From Rikenellaceae bacterium (GTDB lineage: Bacteria; Bacteroidota; Bacteroidia; Bacteroidales; Rikenellaceae), in contig JAJBUQ010000006.1 of NCBI GenBank assembly GCA_020860245.1, positions 39,203 to 103,202 on the forward strand: a stretch of DNA of 64,000 nucleotides, written 5' to 3'. Below are positions 25,292-34,501 of the stretch, piece by piece. The first letter of the stretch is position 1. Each line of letters starts with the position of its first letter. The notes under the pieces are model-generated. The model did not search any database, was not told where the DNA came from, and was given only the letters and a program-made list of their open reading frames with translations. Made by a program: the position numbers and the translations under genes.

Positions 25292-27694
25292 TTACTTCAT
25301 TTTTAATAAATAGTATCTGAATTTCACCGAAAAGCTGCGCCCTGGCTTTTGCAGGCTGTAATTATCGTACAGCAGGTGGTTAGTGAGGTTCCTCGCTTCG
25401 AACCCTATGTTGTACCTTCCGTCCTTTAGCGAATATGTCACACTTATATCATGGGATAACTGTCCGGGAATATAGAGTGTCGAGCCCTCGCTCTGCCAAC
25501 TGCGGTAGAACTTGTGAACGTACTGCATATTATATCCTATGGTAAGAAGGTTGCCTTTACCAAGTACATCAAAAAAACTGTATCCTGCATCGACGTTAGA
25601 GAATAAATAAGGAACATTCGGCATACGGTCTTTATAATATAATAACTCGAGTCCCGTAATAGAATATTTCTCCATATTCCTGATATCCTGATAAGTTATA
25701 TTACCTCCTATATTGAAATTATTCTTGTAGAAGTATCTCGCCTCGAAGTCCACACCCAGAGTACGAACCTTACCATGGTTGGTATTGTATGCTCCTCCGT
25801 ACCGTTGTTCAACCTGGCGTCTGATATAATCTCTGGTGTCACGATAAATAAGTCCCGCATTAAGGAATACGGTATGTGAATTACCGATTGCCTTATCGTA
25901 ACTGAGATTAAGATTTATATTATTACTATGTTCCGGTTTGAGGCTCGCGTCTCCTGACTCCGATACTTCGTCTCCGAACAGTTCCGTTTCGGTAGGTAGG
26001 CGGTATGTCTTCTCATAAGAGACCTTGATCTGGAAGTCTCTATTGAACATATAAGTAGTTGCTGCACCGTATCCGGTTATGCTGTAATGTTTCTCCTGTT
26101 CTTCGTACGTCGAACGGTTTCCGGATGATGATACTTCGACCGGACCGGTTATCCTTATATCGTAGTATTTTACAAATGCAAGCGCGCTCCATTTATCTAC
26201 CGGAGCGAATCTATACGACAGTCCGGTGATGTTTTTATTATTTTTGCGCTTCATGAAGGTTCCATCGGTGACATCATCCGTAGCTGCCGCACTATCGTTA
26301 TTTTTTCTTTCGAAATTATTGAAGATATGGTTTAAGGAGAAGTAATGCTTGATTCCTATGTTGTAATTAAGGTTAGCGGTCACATACAGGCTGTTATTCT
26401 TGGTATCGCTTTTAGTATACGTTCCTTCGCCCATGGAGGTGGTATTGATGTATTCGCCCGACCAGTTATACCGCCTCGATATAGTATCGAATACATTATT
26501 TTTTACACTGTTGTAATTACCGGTTAACGAAAAATTTAAATTTTCAGTGAACAAATTTCTCTTCTCGTAATTTAACGACGGAATAAGACTCTCCGCCCTC
26601 TTGAACTTACCACCGTAAACGATCTGCATGACATTGGCGTTCTGAATGTCCGCTTTTTCCTTTCCGTAAGTGAAACCGAATAATAATCTGTCGGCCCAGC
26701 TTTTATTAACCACTCCTATTTTGGCACCCACCGCTTCATTATGGTAATTGTCATGGAATCTTCTAAACCAATGATCTTCAGTAGAATAAATTCCGCTTTC
26801 GAGGTCCAGAAGTTTGGTTTTAACTTTATAACTGTTATCGGAATAATTCTGATAAGCATTCAGGCTGAACGTAAATCCGTCTTTAGTAGTATGACCAAAA
26901 CTAATATTCGATTTGTGGGTATTGAAGGAACCGTATGAGTAAGATACATCCAGATAAGTACTCTGTGTCTTTTTAGTAACAATATTTATGGCGCCTCCGA
27001 GTGCATCGCCCCCCAATTCCACAGGCACTACACCTTTATATATCTCTATCCTCTCCGCAAGATTTACCGGAATATTCCCTATACGCATAGAAGATCCGGA
27101 TCCTTCCATTGGCATGCCGTCCATAAATATTTTTACATGCTTGCCGCTGAACCCGTTGAGATTAATTCTGGAGTCGGAGCCCATTCCTCCTGTTTCACGA
27201 ATTTTTATACCGGAAACGCGATCAAGTACGCTGCCGATATCCATTGTGGTGTTATGTAAGAGAGTTGCATCGAGAGCGATAACATTATAGGCGCTCTCAT
27301 TAACCTGTTTTACGATCGATTTTCCATTAACGACAGCTTTCTCGATCTCTACGGCATTGGTTTTCAGGACAAAATTCACTTCCCTCCTATCGCTGCGCCC
27401 AAATTCTATCTCGATCTCGCTCGTATCATATCCGAGAGCCTCTGCAACCAAAACATGCGTTCCGTGTGGGATTCTGAAGTAATATTTCCCGTTTTCATCG
27501 CAAACCGCCCCTCTTGTGGTATTTTTTACATACACGGAGGCATAAGGGATAGGATTCTGGTCGGAACCGGTAACAGTTCCTGTAAGGATTGTAAGTCGAT
27601 CCTGCGCATTAACAGCAAACGGCAAAAAAATGACAGTTAGTAATAAATATTTTAAAGAAAATTTAGATTTAAGTTGGGTATAAAGTCTGGTCAT
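25292..27694 (-). CDS. xusA: TonB-dependent receptor, XusA-like
   Basis: First gene of the Xus-like operon. The 800-residue receptor has a signal peptide (LLLTVIFLPFAVNAQD), a carboxypeptidase-regulatory-like domain (LTGTVTGSDQNPIPYASVYV-type, residues about 35-120), a plug (INLNGFSGKHVKIFMDG, IEIYKGVVPVELGGDALGG) and a barrel ending FSVKFRYYLLKMK. It would import the ferric siderophore handed over by the DUF4374 lipoprotein. The gene is followed after 28 bases by the lipoprotein gene. The assignment rests on operon structure; the receptor alone would only be called a siderophore-type receptor. Confidence 0.82.
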   Translation of the reverse strand: MTRLYTQLKSKFSLKYLLLTVIFLPFAVNAQDRLTILTGTVTGSDQNPIPYASVYVKNTTRGAVCDENGKYYFRIPHGTHVLVAEALGYDTSEIEIEFGRSDRREVNFVLKTNAVEIEKAVVNGKSIVKQVNESAYNVIALDATLLHNTTMDIGSVLDRVSGIKIRETGGMGSDSRINLNGFSGKHVKIFMDGMPMEGSGSSMRIGNIPVNLAERIEIYKGVVPVELGGDALGGAINIVTKKTQSTYLDVSYSYGSFNTHKSNISFGHTTKDGFTFSLNAYQNYSDNSYKVKTKLLDLESGIYSTEDHWFRRFHDNYHNEAVGAKIGVVNKSWADRLLFGFTYGKEKADIQNANVMQIVYGGKFKRAESLIPSLNYEKRNLFTENLNFSLTGNYNSVKNNVFDTISRRYNWSGEYINTTSMGEGTYTKSDTKNNSLYVTANLNYNIGIKHYFSLNHIFNNFERKNNDSAAATDDVTDGTFMKRKNNKNITGLSYRFAPVDKWSALAFVKYYDIRITGPVEVSSSGNRSTYEEQEKHYSITGYGAATTYMFNRDFQIKVSYEKTYRLPTETELFGDEVSESGDASLKPEHSNNINLNLSYDKAIGNSHTVFLNAGLIYRDTRDYIRRQVEQRYGGAYNTNHGKVRTLGVDFEARYFYKNNFNIGGNITYQDIRNMEKYSITGLELLYYKDRMPNVPYLFSNVDAGYSFFDVLGKGNLLTIGYNMQYVHKFYRSWQSEGSTLYIPGQLSHDISVTYSLKDGRYNIGFEARNLTNHLLYDNYSLQKPGRSFSVKFRYYLLKMK

Positions 27695-27714
27695 CTTTAC
27701 TAATAAAATTTAAA

Positions 27715-27745
27715 CTATGCAAAGATGTAGGTTTATACCTAACCG
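27715..27745 (-). promoter_or_regulatory. Candidate promoter and inverted repeat of the Xus-like operon
   Basis: The minus strand reads TACATCTTTGC about 25 bases upstream of the receptor ATG, one mismatch from TAnnTTTG. Directly upstream lies a perfect inverted repeat TAGGT-TTAT-ACCTA (27728-27741), well placed to be an operator for an iron-responsive or other repressor. No Fur consensus is evident. Confidence 0.4.
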
Positions 27746-27955
27746 GGCAATCCTCATTTTTGGGTATTTCATCCCATGAGATTCACTATTGATAGGTAAT
27801 ATACGGTTCAAACAGAGTTTGGGGTTCTCCTAAAAGCAGCAGCGTACACTTCAATGACCGATTATTTTTCACTGTTAATGCAAGCCTGTAATCTTTATTA
27901 ACTATAACTCTAAGAAGCAATTTTATCTTTCGTATTGGAAGCAAACAGGTATATA

Positions 27956-27993
27956 AATAAGAAGACCGCGGAGAATTCCGCGGTCTTCTTATT
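27956..27993 (-). terminator. Bidirectional terminator after the 28 kb barrel gene
   Basis: A perfect stem with AAGAAGACCGCGG / CCGCGGTCTTCTT arms and a short GAATT loop region, flanked by A-rich and T-rich ends. It lies about 13 bases after the stop at 28006. Confidence 0.85.
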
Positions 27994-28005
27994 TAACTTT
28001 ATAGA

Positions 28006-28569
28006 TTAGAAATTGTAAACAACCCCTAATTCGATATTATCAAGGTTGAGTTTAGCACCGCCCCACTGATCTTTGATATCGCCGGTTTTGTCAAGTGTAT
28101 AACCGAAGAAACCTACTTTACCGATCAAAGATACTCTTTCAGATACGTTGAACGCAACACCTGGTTTGATACCGACACCGAACGAATTAGTTTCGTCTTT
28201 AGCTTTTGTCGCTTTGATGTATCTGTACTCTATACCACCGTCAAGGAATAGACTTGCGAATCCACCTTTAAGGTAAGTCCATCTTACATAAGGAGCGATT
28301 ACGAAACCGTTTTCATATATACGGACTTCTGATACAGCCTGACGAGACTCTTGGTGAATATAACCAAGCTGAATCGCTACACCCCAGTTTTCGTGGAATT
28401 GGTACCCTAATTCCGGAAGAAGCTTGAAGTTGATAAGGCTTTCCTGACCTGAAGTTTTTTCTCCGGAGAATGCACCGTTACCTCCAATCCAGAAGTTTCC
28501 TTTTTCCTGTGCTTGAGTTTCCACACAAATTGCGCACACTAATAATACGCCTAAAATAATTTTTTTCAT
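28006..28569 (-). CDS. Small outer-membrane barrel (porin-like) protein
   Basis: A 187-residue exported protein started at the ATG at 28569. The signal peptide is MKKIILGVLLVCAICVETQA, followed by eight or so amphipathic strands (GNFWIGGNGAF, LPELGYQFHENWGVAIQLGYI, VAFNVSERVSLIGKVGFFGY) and a terminal aromatic strand IELGVVYNF, as required for barrel assembly. This is typical of abundant eight-stranded porin-family proteins of Bacteroidales. It stands alone, divergent from the AraC regulator, which may control it. Confidence 0.8.
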   Translation of the reverse strand: MKKIILGVLLVCAICVETQAQEKGNFWIGGNGAFSGEKTSGQESLINFKLLPELGYQFHENWGVAIQLGYIHQESRQAVSEVRIYENGFVIAPYVRWTYLKGGFASLFLDGGIEYRYIKATKAKDETNSFGVGIKPGVAFNVSERVSLIGKVGFFGYTLDKTGDIKDQWGGAKLNLDNIELGVVYNF

Positions 28570-28726
28570 AACAATCAAATTTAGTGTTAGTGGTTTTAAA
28601 TATTTTCCTTTATTTTCGTACCGCAAAAATGACTTATTTTTATTTCAAAAAGGCAACTTAAATACGAACTTAAATGTCCTATTTTTCCTTTTTAGCTAAA
28701 TTCACCAAAAGAAAGATTAAAAATAA

Positions 28727-29596
28727 ATGAGAATAGTATCAAAATCGGATAACTTACACAATAATACTGATACTATATCAGTAGATAACTTCATAGTAAC
28801 CGATGAAATCAAAGTATCTGACCGCATATTTCTCAGCAAAAGTACGGTTTTCGACGGATTGACCTATCTGATCTGCCTCAGAGGTTCCGGAAAATTAAAA
28901 ATAAATTACCGGGAAATCACTATATCCGCAAATCAGGTTATGATAATTCTACCTTATCATATCGTAAAAAAAATCGAACAGAGTGATGAATTCTGCATCG
29001 CAGCTATATTTTTAGGTAACGACTTTATGACAAATATGGTTAATTCGATAAATTTAGTAAATGCTTTTCACTTTAGCAAAAATCCGGTAGCTACTTTTAC
29101 GGAGGAACAGGTAAAGGAATTAATGGAATTTCATATGCTCATACTCAAAAGGTATAAAAAATTAAATTCTCCCTACACTATGGAGTCGGTTTCCACATTA
29201 ATAAAGGCGTTTATGCTGGAAGTTTCCTCACTGTACCGTTTAAACCGGTCCTCCTTGCCGAATTACATGCCGTCACGCCATGAGAAAATAACCGAGGATT
29301 TTTTCAGAATGCTCATATTGAACTTTAAGTCCCAGCGGACAGTTAAATTTTACGCTGATAAATTATGTTTTACACCGAAATACCTCTCTTCCGTAATAAA
29401 AAAAATAACCGGACATACCATACAGGAATGGATTAACGAACTTGTTATACTCCACGCTAAAACCCTTCTCAAGACTACGGACATGACTGTACTTCAAATA
29501 TCCGAGGAATTGAATTTCTCGAATCCATCTTTTTTCGGAAGATTTTTCAAACAATATACAGGCAGGACTCCTTTAAAATTTAAATATGCGAAATAA
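28727..29596 (+). CDS. AraC-family transcriptional regulator
   Basis: A 289-residue cytoplasmic regulator. The N-terminal part is a cupin-like sensory domain (YLICLRGSGKLKINYREITISANQVMIILP). The C-terminal 100 residues form the double helix-turn-helix of the AraC family: FYADKLCFTPKYLSSVIKK, TIQEWINELVILHAKTLL, then ISEELNFSNPSFFGRFFKQ and TGRTPLKFK. It is transcribed away from the barrel gene at 28569, with about 157 bases between the two starts, and could control it. The ligand is unknown. Confidence 0.9.
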   Translation: MRIVSKSDNLHNNTDTISVDNFIVTDEIKVSDRIFLSKSTVFDGLTYLICLRGSGKLKINYREITISANQVMIILPYHIVKKIEQSDEFCIAAIFLGNDFMTNMVNSINLVNAFHFSKNPVATFTEEQVKELMEFHMLILKRYKKLNSPYTMESVSTLIKAFMLEVSSLYRLNRSSLPNYMPSRHEKITEDFFRMLILNFKSQRTVKFYADKLCFTPKYLSSVIKKITGHTIQEWINELVILHAKTLLKTTDMTVLQISEELNFSNPSFFGRFFKQYTGRTPLKFKYAK

Positions 29597-29655
29597 TTTC
29601 CTTTATTAGTCAGTCTATAATTAAACATCCGGATATAGATAGGGAAACAGAATAT

Positions 29656-30315
29656 TTAGTAGTAATTTATTTTCCTCTTTTCTTCTCGGTAAAATACGGT
29701 GTCTCCGGATTTACTGCGGACGCTTCTGTGGATCCAGTTGTCTTCATGATCAAATTTTATATAGCTATACTCTGCAAATACCCCTTCGTCCGAATCGACC
29801 ATAGAGTATTTCGATACCAGCCCTTTCTTTCTTTTAATGTTTAGCGTTACGTACCTTCCGTCCGGCTTGATGTACTCCGAATTTATTAATAATCCTCTTT
29901 TAAAGCTGTTATGTGTATAAACCACAAAAATCGAATCGGCTATCGGCAAAGAGCTTTTTAGAATTCCTGTACGTTTTCGTCCGATAAAATATTCATACAT
30001 AGTTATAAGTTCGCCGTTATCCGCATCTATAAGCAGTGTAGTATTCCCGGAATGCCTGTAAAGATAATTAATGCCGCTGTCTGTCTCCATCCGTTCGATC
30101 ATACCGTCTTTATCGAAGTGCCATTGGTATACGATTAATAACTCTTTTTTCTCTTCACCATAATCTATATTATATTCAGTGTGTTGTACTGATAAAACAT
30201 TGCCTTGAAGTTCGTATGCTGCGGTTAAAAAATCGCGCGGAATTCTGGACGGAACAGCACATCCGGCAAATGAAGCAACGCATAATAAAAGGAAAATAAT
30301 TTTTTGGCGAATCAT
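29656..30315 (-). CDS. Hypothetical lipoprotein
   Basis: A 219-residue protein with signal peptide IIFLLLCVASFAGC (lipid Cys at residue 19). The mature part is beta-rich, with repeated short segments of the type YQWHFDKDGMIERMETD, NTTLLIDADNGELITMYEY and YSYIKFDHEDNWIHRSV, recalling RHS/TPR-free repeat proteins of unknown function in Bacteroidetes. No domain is firmly recognised. It is divergent from the exported phosphatase gene, with starts 60 bases apart. Confidence 0.65.
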   Translation of the reverse strand: MIRQKIIFLLLCVASFAGCAVPSRIPRDFLTAAYELQGNVLSVQHTEYNIDYGEEKKELLIVYQWHFDKDGMIERMETDSGINYLYRHSGNTTLLIDADNGELITMYEYFIGRKRTGILKSSLPIADSIFVVYTHNSFKRGLLINSEYIKPDGRYVTLNIKRKKGLVSKYSMVDSDEGVFAEYSYIKFDHEDNWIHRSVRSKSGDTVFYREEKRKINYY

Positions 30316-30360
30316 TTAGGATAAATTTAATTTTACAGGCACTGGTTTTGCTTTAGACCG

Positions 30361-30368
30361 CAAAAATA
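30361..30368 (-). promoter_or_regulatory. -7 promoter box of the 30.3 kb lipoprotein gene
   Basis: The minus strand reads TATTTTTG, an exact TAnnTTTG match, about 46 bases upstream of the lipoprotein ATG and close to the divergent gene's start. Confidence 0.4.
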
Positions 30369-30375
30369 GCAATCT

Positions 30376-31422
30376 ATGAAACAATTTTATATTTTTTTAA
30401 CATTTACGGCATTATTAGTATCTTGCAGAACCAACAGAAACGATATGAGAATAGCAGAATATTCGGGAGAGAACCTTACCGAAACCGTATCTGTATTAAG
30501 AGACAAAGAAACCAAGCAGGCAATACTGGATATTAAATATGACAAAGAGTGGAGCTTATTTGCCGGAAGACAGATAAACTTGATAGACATGGCAACCCCT
30601 GTCTTAACCGGAAGTACATCGGGAACATACAGCATAAACGTCCCTGATTCGATACGGAGCTATTTCTTTTTCGAGTGCGACAAAGGTACGGCGATAATCG
30701 CGGATAAACATCTGCCCATGCAAGGAGGGTATAATTTCCGCGATATGGGCGGCTACCGGAACAAATACGGCAAATATGTAAAATGGGGCAAACTGATACG
30801 TTCCGACGAGCTCAGGAATCTTACGAACGGCGACTTGGAATACCTCGCCAGCATACCGGTACGGACAGTAGTTGATTTCAGATCCGGTTCCGAGATAAGT
30901 TCCTCGCCTGACAGAATGCCGGATACAGTTAAGGACAGATATGAACTTTCGATCAATCCGGGGAATTTGGAGGATATTATAATGAAGGGGGACATAACAC
31001 CGGAAACTCTCGACGAAGCGATGGTAAATATGTACCGTCTTCTGGTTTCCGACAGTTCATGCATTGCCCAGTACAAAGATTTTTTTTCACTTCTTATGGA
31101 TGAAGGCGGACTTCCGTTATTGTACCACTGCACGGCAGGCAAGGACCGGACCGGAGTCGCGTCGGCACTGTTTCTCCTCTCCCTCGGAATAGACCGCGAC
31201 ATTGTAATGGAAGATTACTTGTTATCTAACCGCTACGTAAAAAATAAATATGCAGCATATCTCGAACAATTTCCCGTGCTCCTTCCCGTGTTAGAGGTTC
31301 GTGAACAATATTTGGAGGCATCCCTCGACCTTATTGAACGGGAACACGGAACTGTCGATAATTTTCTCGAAAATGTTCTGGGAGTGGAATTGGAAAAAAT
31401 ACGTGTGATCTATTTATACTGA
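30376..31422 (+). CDS. Exported dual-specificity/tyrosine phosphatase lipoprotein
   Basis: A 348-residue protein with a lipoprotein signal (FLTFTALLVSC, lipid Cys at residue 17), a short beta domain (residues 25-115) and a C-terminal tyrosine-phosphatase domain of the Y_phosphatase3 kind: NFRDMGGYRNKYGKYVKWGKL, a SDELRNLT segment, and the P-loop HCTAGKDRTG with catalytic Cys and Arg spaced C-x5-R. Enzymes of this family dephosphorylate phosphotyrosine or phospholipids. The lipid anchor places it outside the cytoplasm, which is notable for a protein phosphatase. It ends with TGA, with a TAA two codons later. Confidence 0.85.
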   Translation: MKQFYIFLTFTALLVSCRTNRNDMRIAEYSGENLTETVSVLRDKETKQAILDIKYDKEWSLFAGRQINLIDMATPVLTGSTSGTYSINVPDSIRSYFFFECDKGTAIIADKHLPMQGGYNFRDMGGYRNKYGKYVKWGKLIRSDELRNLTNGDLEYLASIPVRTVVDFRSGSEISSSPDRMPDTVKDRYELSINPGNLEDIIMKGDITPETLDEAMVNMYRLLVSDSSCIAQYKDFFSLLMDEGGLPLLYHCTAGKDRTGVASALFLLSLGIDRDIVMEDYLLSNRYVKNKYAAYLEQFPVLLPVLEVREQYLEASLDLIEREHGTVDNFLENVLGVELEKIRVIYLY

Positions 31423-31811
31423 TATTAATTTCATGCATTAGCGGTAATAAATATTCCTATCTCTTGCTATACCTCCACGGCTGGAGGGCATCCGATTTGG
31501 AGCTTAGACAATTAAACGGTAGAGCCCCATACGAATTATATTGCATCCGGACAATATTAATGACTTGAAATATTCGTTGACAACATCTCATCATGGAATT
31601 CTCTTTTACTTTCATGTGCCGCGACAGAAATATTGGTTCAAGCGTAACTTTTCCATACAAATAATTTACCGTGAATATATGGAAATATACCATAAATTAA
31701 TTTTTCAGTATTTCATTGTCCACTAATGTCATTCTGTTTGGTCTGTATTTTGTAATAATAAAAACGATTAAATACGATTATTTGACAAATTAATTATAAC
31801 GTATTATTATT
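31423..31811. other. Intergenic region with a small hairpin
   Basis: About 390 bases without a supported gene. A short hairpin CCTCCA-CGGC-TGGAGG lies at about 31471-31486 but has no T-run. Open frames of 61 and 78 codons on opposite strands have unconvincing composition. The last 60 bases are A/T-rich and should contain the promoter of the charged exported protein. Confidence 0.4.
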
Positions 31812-32198
31812 ATGAAAAAGACAATTGTACCAGCTATGATGCTCTTCGGACTTCTGGCAACTATTAATGTAAGCGCTAATGAATCACACGCCGAAAGAAC
31901 GGCAGAATTAAAAGACAATCAAAAAGAAAGAAAAGAAAATTTCGAAGACCGACAGGAAAAACGTGAACAGAGATTCGAGGATAGGCAAGAGAAAAGGATC
32001 GAAAGAAAGGAGAATCGTCTGGAGAATTCGGACAATCCGTCAAAAGAACGCGTAGAAAAAGTTCAGGATATGAAGGAAGATTTACAGCAGCGTAAGGAAA
32101 ATTTCCAGGACAGACAGGAAATAAGAGAGAATAACTTCGAGAACAGAGAGACAATTCGTGAAAACATAAACGATAAAGTGGAAGATATTCGTAATTAA
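31812..32198 (+). CDS. Small exported, extremely charged repeat protein
   Basis: A 128-residue protein with a signal peptide (MLFGLLATINVSANE) followed by about 105 residues made almost only of Glu, Arg, Lys, Asp, Asn and Gln. Short repeats of the form ENFEDRQEKRE, QRFEDRQEKR, ENFQDRQEIRE and NNFENRETIRE recur about every 11 residues, with a single aromatic Phe per repeat. This predicts a long charged helix or coiled coil in the periplasm or outside. No known family is recognised; a scaffold, stress or mineral/ion-binding role could be imagined. It is a single gene. Confidence 0.75.
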   Translation: MKKTIVPAMMLFGLLATINVSANESHAERTAELKDNQKERKENFEDRQEKREQRFEDRQEKRIERKENRLENSDNPSKERVEKVQDMKEDLQQRKENFQDRQEIRENNFENRETIRENINDKVEDIRN

Positions 32199-32627
32199 AA
32201 AGAGTTCGACCTAACGAATGACAGAATTTTTCCTGTTTATCCCTTTAAAGTAAATTAAATTTTGCGGACTCATTTATTTAATTTACATTTGTTATTGAAT
32301 AATTCCGGAGTTACCGGATAATTTAACTTAAACCTACAAGGTATCAAAACTGCAACATTTTAAACTTAGAGTAGGTTGGTAGGTATGGAAGAGTTCATGT
32401 CTCAATATTTGGCATGGACTCCGCCTGTCCTACTCAGGCTGTTGCAGGCCATGATACACAGGCTGGAGTTTCATGCTTTATAAACAACAAGTTATATATC
32501 CCATGACGCTCCGGTATATAGTAATTAAGACCATACGGGAAGTTACACTTCCGGGGCCGCTGGGAAACAAAAAAGTAAAATTTTTTCATATTTGAGGGTT
32601 AATGAATGTGCTTCCGGCGGCCCTTTT
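32199..32627. other. Intergenic region with a large imperfect inverted repeat
   Basis: No gene is supported in about 430 bases. The segment 32418-32469 has arms ACTCCGCCTGT and ACAGGC-T-GGAGT (one bulge) enclosing G+C-rich inner sequence, unlike its A/T-rich surroundings, and could fold as a structured RNA. A GGAAGT/ACTTCC hairpin follows at about 32540-32555, and paired GGGCCGC/GCGGCCC-type arms lie at about 32550-32625. Confidence 0.45.
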
Positions 32628-34406
32628 TTAAATATATTCCGTCATTAAAGATAGATTCATGCTCTTGGCCATGGAATCGAAAATTTTGCGGTAGGTTCCG
32701 TTAGCTTCATATAACTCAGCATGGCTGCCGTGTTCCACCACCCTTCCATCCTTCATTACGTATATCATATCAGAATCTATTATCTGGGAGATGCTGTGAG
32801 AAATCACAACGACTGTTCTATCCTTCTTTATGGCATCCAAACTCTCTTTAATCTGCTGTGTGGATATAGCATCGAGACTCGCCGTAGGTTCGTCCAGAAA
32901 TATAACAGGCGGATTTTTAAGGAACATCCTCGCTATGGCGATTTTTTGCTGCTGACCTCCTGACAGAGATGTGGCAGGGGTATCGTATCCGTCCGGCATC
33001 TTTATTACTTGTTCATGAAGGTAAGATTTCTCTGCAGCCTCTACAATATCCTCAAAGAATGCGTCGGGGTTTCCGTATTTTATATTTTCGAGAATAGATC
33101 CGTTAAAAATATGATTCTTCTGTAACACGAGTCCTATATGGTCTCTCAAATACGCAGTATCGTAATCTTCCAAAGAGACGCCGTCAAGAAGTATTTCACC
33201 GGAATCAGGAGAATAAAATTTATCGAGAAGGTTGATCAGCGTACTTTTTCCTGCACCGGACAACCCTACCAGCGCAGTTATCTTATTTGGCTCGATAACC
33301 ATATCTATATCCTCAAGTGTACGTAGTTCATTATCCGGATAAGTAAAATTAAGATCTTTTATTTCGAATTTCCCTGTTATATTTTCAGGTTTGTAACTTC
33401 CGGAAGGCTCTATCTGATGATCTGAATTCATTATTTGGAAGAAGCTCTCGGAGTATATCAGCGCATCGTTCATTTCGTCGTATATACGATGTAGCTGGCG
33501 TATAGGGGCGGAAACATTATTAAAGAGCAGTATATGGAACATTATAGCTCCTATGGTCATTTCGCCCCGTAGAACGAAATATACCGTAAGGATTATAATT
33601 ATAACTACTCCTATCTGCTCTATAAATCCCTTAATTCCATCGAAAAGAAAACTTATCCTGCGGGTCTGAAGCTGAGTCTCGGTCAGGCTGTTCTGCAACG
33701 CCATCTGGCGACTGCCCTCGACATTCTCGCGGATAAAAGATTTTATTACCGTGATGGAATCCAGAATAGTAAGTATTCCCTGACTTTTATTCTCCCTGAG
33801 ATCCTTGATCCTGCGCCTTGCACCGCGGAGTTTTCATGCCTGAACCCAACTTATATAAAAATATATCGGAACGATGCTCAAACCCACTAATCCTACATAA
33901 AAATTGGCGTTGAACATCACTATGAGCGCAACCGCGGAATTTGCGAATAAAGGAAGAATATCTATAAAAAAATTCTGGATCAGACGCGTAAGACTTTCGA
34001 TCCCTCTGTCAATACGGGTCTGTAATTTACCCAATTTATTACCGCCGGCACTGAAGAACGCAAGTTTGTAAGTTAATATCCGTTCTATAATATCCTGAGC
34101 AAGATCACGCGCGACAAGAATTCTCAATCTTTCTCCGTAATACTTCTGTCCGAACTGTATGAATGCGTTTAGGATCTCCTTCCCTATAAGTATGGCAGAA
34201 ATAATTCCTAAAACATGCAGACCCTCACGGAATGCCTTCTCGCCTACCGACAGATCATTTACTCTATCTACCGTATATCTCAATACCCACGCATTGACCT
34301 GCGCGGTAAGAGATCCTATAAAGGTAAGGAACAGGGCTATTACGAGGAGCCATTTATAAGGCTTTATATAAGAACTTACATACCGGAACAGCTGAATCAA
34401 GGTCAT
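32628..34406 (-). pseudogene. ABC-type exporter (MsbA-like half-transporter) interrupted by TGA
   Basis: The frame starts at the ATG at 34406 with a six-span membrane domain (RYVSSYIKPYKWLLVIALFL, then FFIDILPLFANSAVALIVMF) and runs to SWVQA. There a TGA at 33834-33836 stops it. It goes on in the same frame as KLRGARRRIKDLRENKSQG and through a complete ATPase domain: Walker A GLSGAGKST, signature LSGGQQQK, Walker B VIFLDEPTASLD, H-loop. The total would be about 592 residues, normal for such exporters. Nothing else is damaged. The lost residue cannot be fixed from this protein alone; CGA (Arg) or TGG (Trp) would each need one transition. Confidence 0.8.
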
Positions 34407-34443
34407 CCTTTCTTTTTCCCGGAGATAAGCAATTTAAGTACCG

Positions 34444-34478
34444 TTTTAAAAAGAAAGGTATTGCAAAATACAATACCC
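34444..34478 (-). terminator. Terminator after the SDR gene
   Basis: A perfect 7-bp stem GGTATTG/CAATACC followed on the minus strand by TTTCTTTTT, about 25 bases after the SDR stop and upstream of the ABC exporter start. Confidence 0.8.
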
Positions 34479-34501
34479 TTGAAAATTAGCTTCTATAATT
34501 A

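Noticed and set aside
31457..31693. 78-codon open frame on the minus strand
   Set aside because: No signal peptide, domain or promoter, and composition unlike neighbouring genes; treated as chance.
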